Shown here piece by piece: positions 19,668 through 19,826 of a stretch of 19,826 nucleotides of DNA. The notes under the pieces were generated by a model. It ran no database searches. It saw only the letters and a program-made list of their open reading frames with translations, and had not been told where the DNA came from. The translations under genes were made by a program, and so were the position numbers. The stretch comes from GWB1-37-8 sp964646925 (lineage in GTDB: Bacteria > Patescibacteriota > Microgenomatia > Levybacterales > UBA12049), in assembly GCA_964646925.1 (NCBI GenBank), contig CAZYIC010000020.1:1-19826 (forward strand), in the 5' to 3' direction. Every line of letters starts with the position of its first letter. Position 1 is the first letter of the stretch.

Positions 19668-19826
19668 AACTTTTGGCTTCTTCATGCAACCTGCTTTCTT
19701 CAGGTCCAGTTTGGATACGATATTTTGCCAATTTCTTCTTTACGTACGGAACTTCTGCCGGACTTGTAAGTTCTTCAAAAGTCATTGCGCAAATTCTCAT
19801 TCCGGGAGTTAATTTGACAGCCATTC
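19666..19826 (-). CDS. dcd: dCTP deaminase, C-terminal part (start lies beyond the window)
   Basis: The last 52 codons before TAA (19666-19668) read LTPGMRICAMTFEEL, then SPAEVPY, KYRIQTGPEESR and a short tail. This is the normal C-terminus of dCTP deaminase, where P-G-M-x-I-x-x-x-x-F-E and the KYxxQxGPxxSR lid that closes over the triphosphate are conserved. Unlike the 18157 protein, the lid here is canonical, so this is the better candidate for the active enzyme that makes dUTP from dCTP. The catalytic region itself is outside the window and cannot be checked. The ATG at 19822-19824 is internal to the family alignment, not the start. Confidence 0.85.
   Translation of the reverse strand, partial: MAVKLTPGMRICAMTFEELTSPAEVPYVKKKLAKYRIQTGPEESRLHEEAKS

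Overview
The window looks like part of a Candidate Phyla Radiation (Patescibacteria) genome, most likely from the Microgenomates side. The evidence is an AT-rich, densely packed layout, a type IV pilin with the LNPAKRLADARDARR-type helix I associate with this group, short genes, TTG/GTG starts, and very short or absent 5' leaders. The lineage is an inference; no 16S rRNA is present.

Layout. Positions 1-145 hold the start of rpsB (minus strand) with a structured leader. Positions 327-482 hold a 51-codon basic ORF on the minus strand with its own promoter and ribosome binding site. Position 661 starts a small membrane protein. glyA (1006-2331, minus) is divergent from an unknown gene (2402-2878). 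From 2928 to 12660 runs a plus-strand block: PAS histidine kinase, two stand-alone receiver proteins, PilB ATPase, PilC platform protein, four minor pilins in the order FimT/GspH, PilV/GspI, PilW/GspJ, PilX/GspK, a PilM/GspL-like protein and a major-type pilin. Facing it on the minus strand are a membrane-anchored GH18 protein and a third receiver protein. A distant paralogue of the 2402 gene follows at 14350. From 15046 to the end, all genes are on the minus strand and most make dTMP: folA, thyA, an unknown zinc-binding-type protein, a dCTP deaminase/dUTPase-fold protein, tmk, and the end of a second dCTP deaminase.

How the genes fit together. PilB powers and PilC anchors assembly of a pilus primed by the four minor pilins and built from the major pilin. 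The PilV-position subunit carries a large C-terminal repeat domain that looks like a beta-propeller, where other systems use a separate PilY1 tip adhesin. The kinase and receivers have no DNA-binding output and probably signal by protein contact, perhaps to the motor. In the nucleotide block, dCTP deaminase supplies dUMP, ThyA makes dTMP, FolA recycles dihydrofolate, Tmk phosphorylates dTMP, and GlyA supplies methylene-tetrahydrofolate.

Most notable signals: (1) the pilin-propeller fusion with an A-B pair repeated four times; (2) four copies of a 7-bp repeat in the leader-peptide codons of the main pilin, where a sister pilin has one copy, a potential slippage switch; (3) a palindromic element present both in frame inside thyA (exactly 13 codons) and between dcd and tmk, with a second palindrome inserted in folA, resembling Rickettsia palindromic elements; (4) promoters placed so close to start codons that many transcripts should be leaderless.
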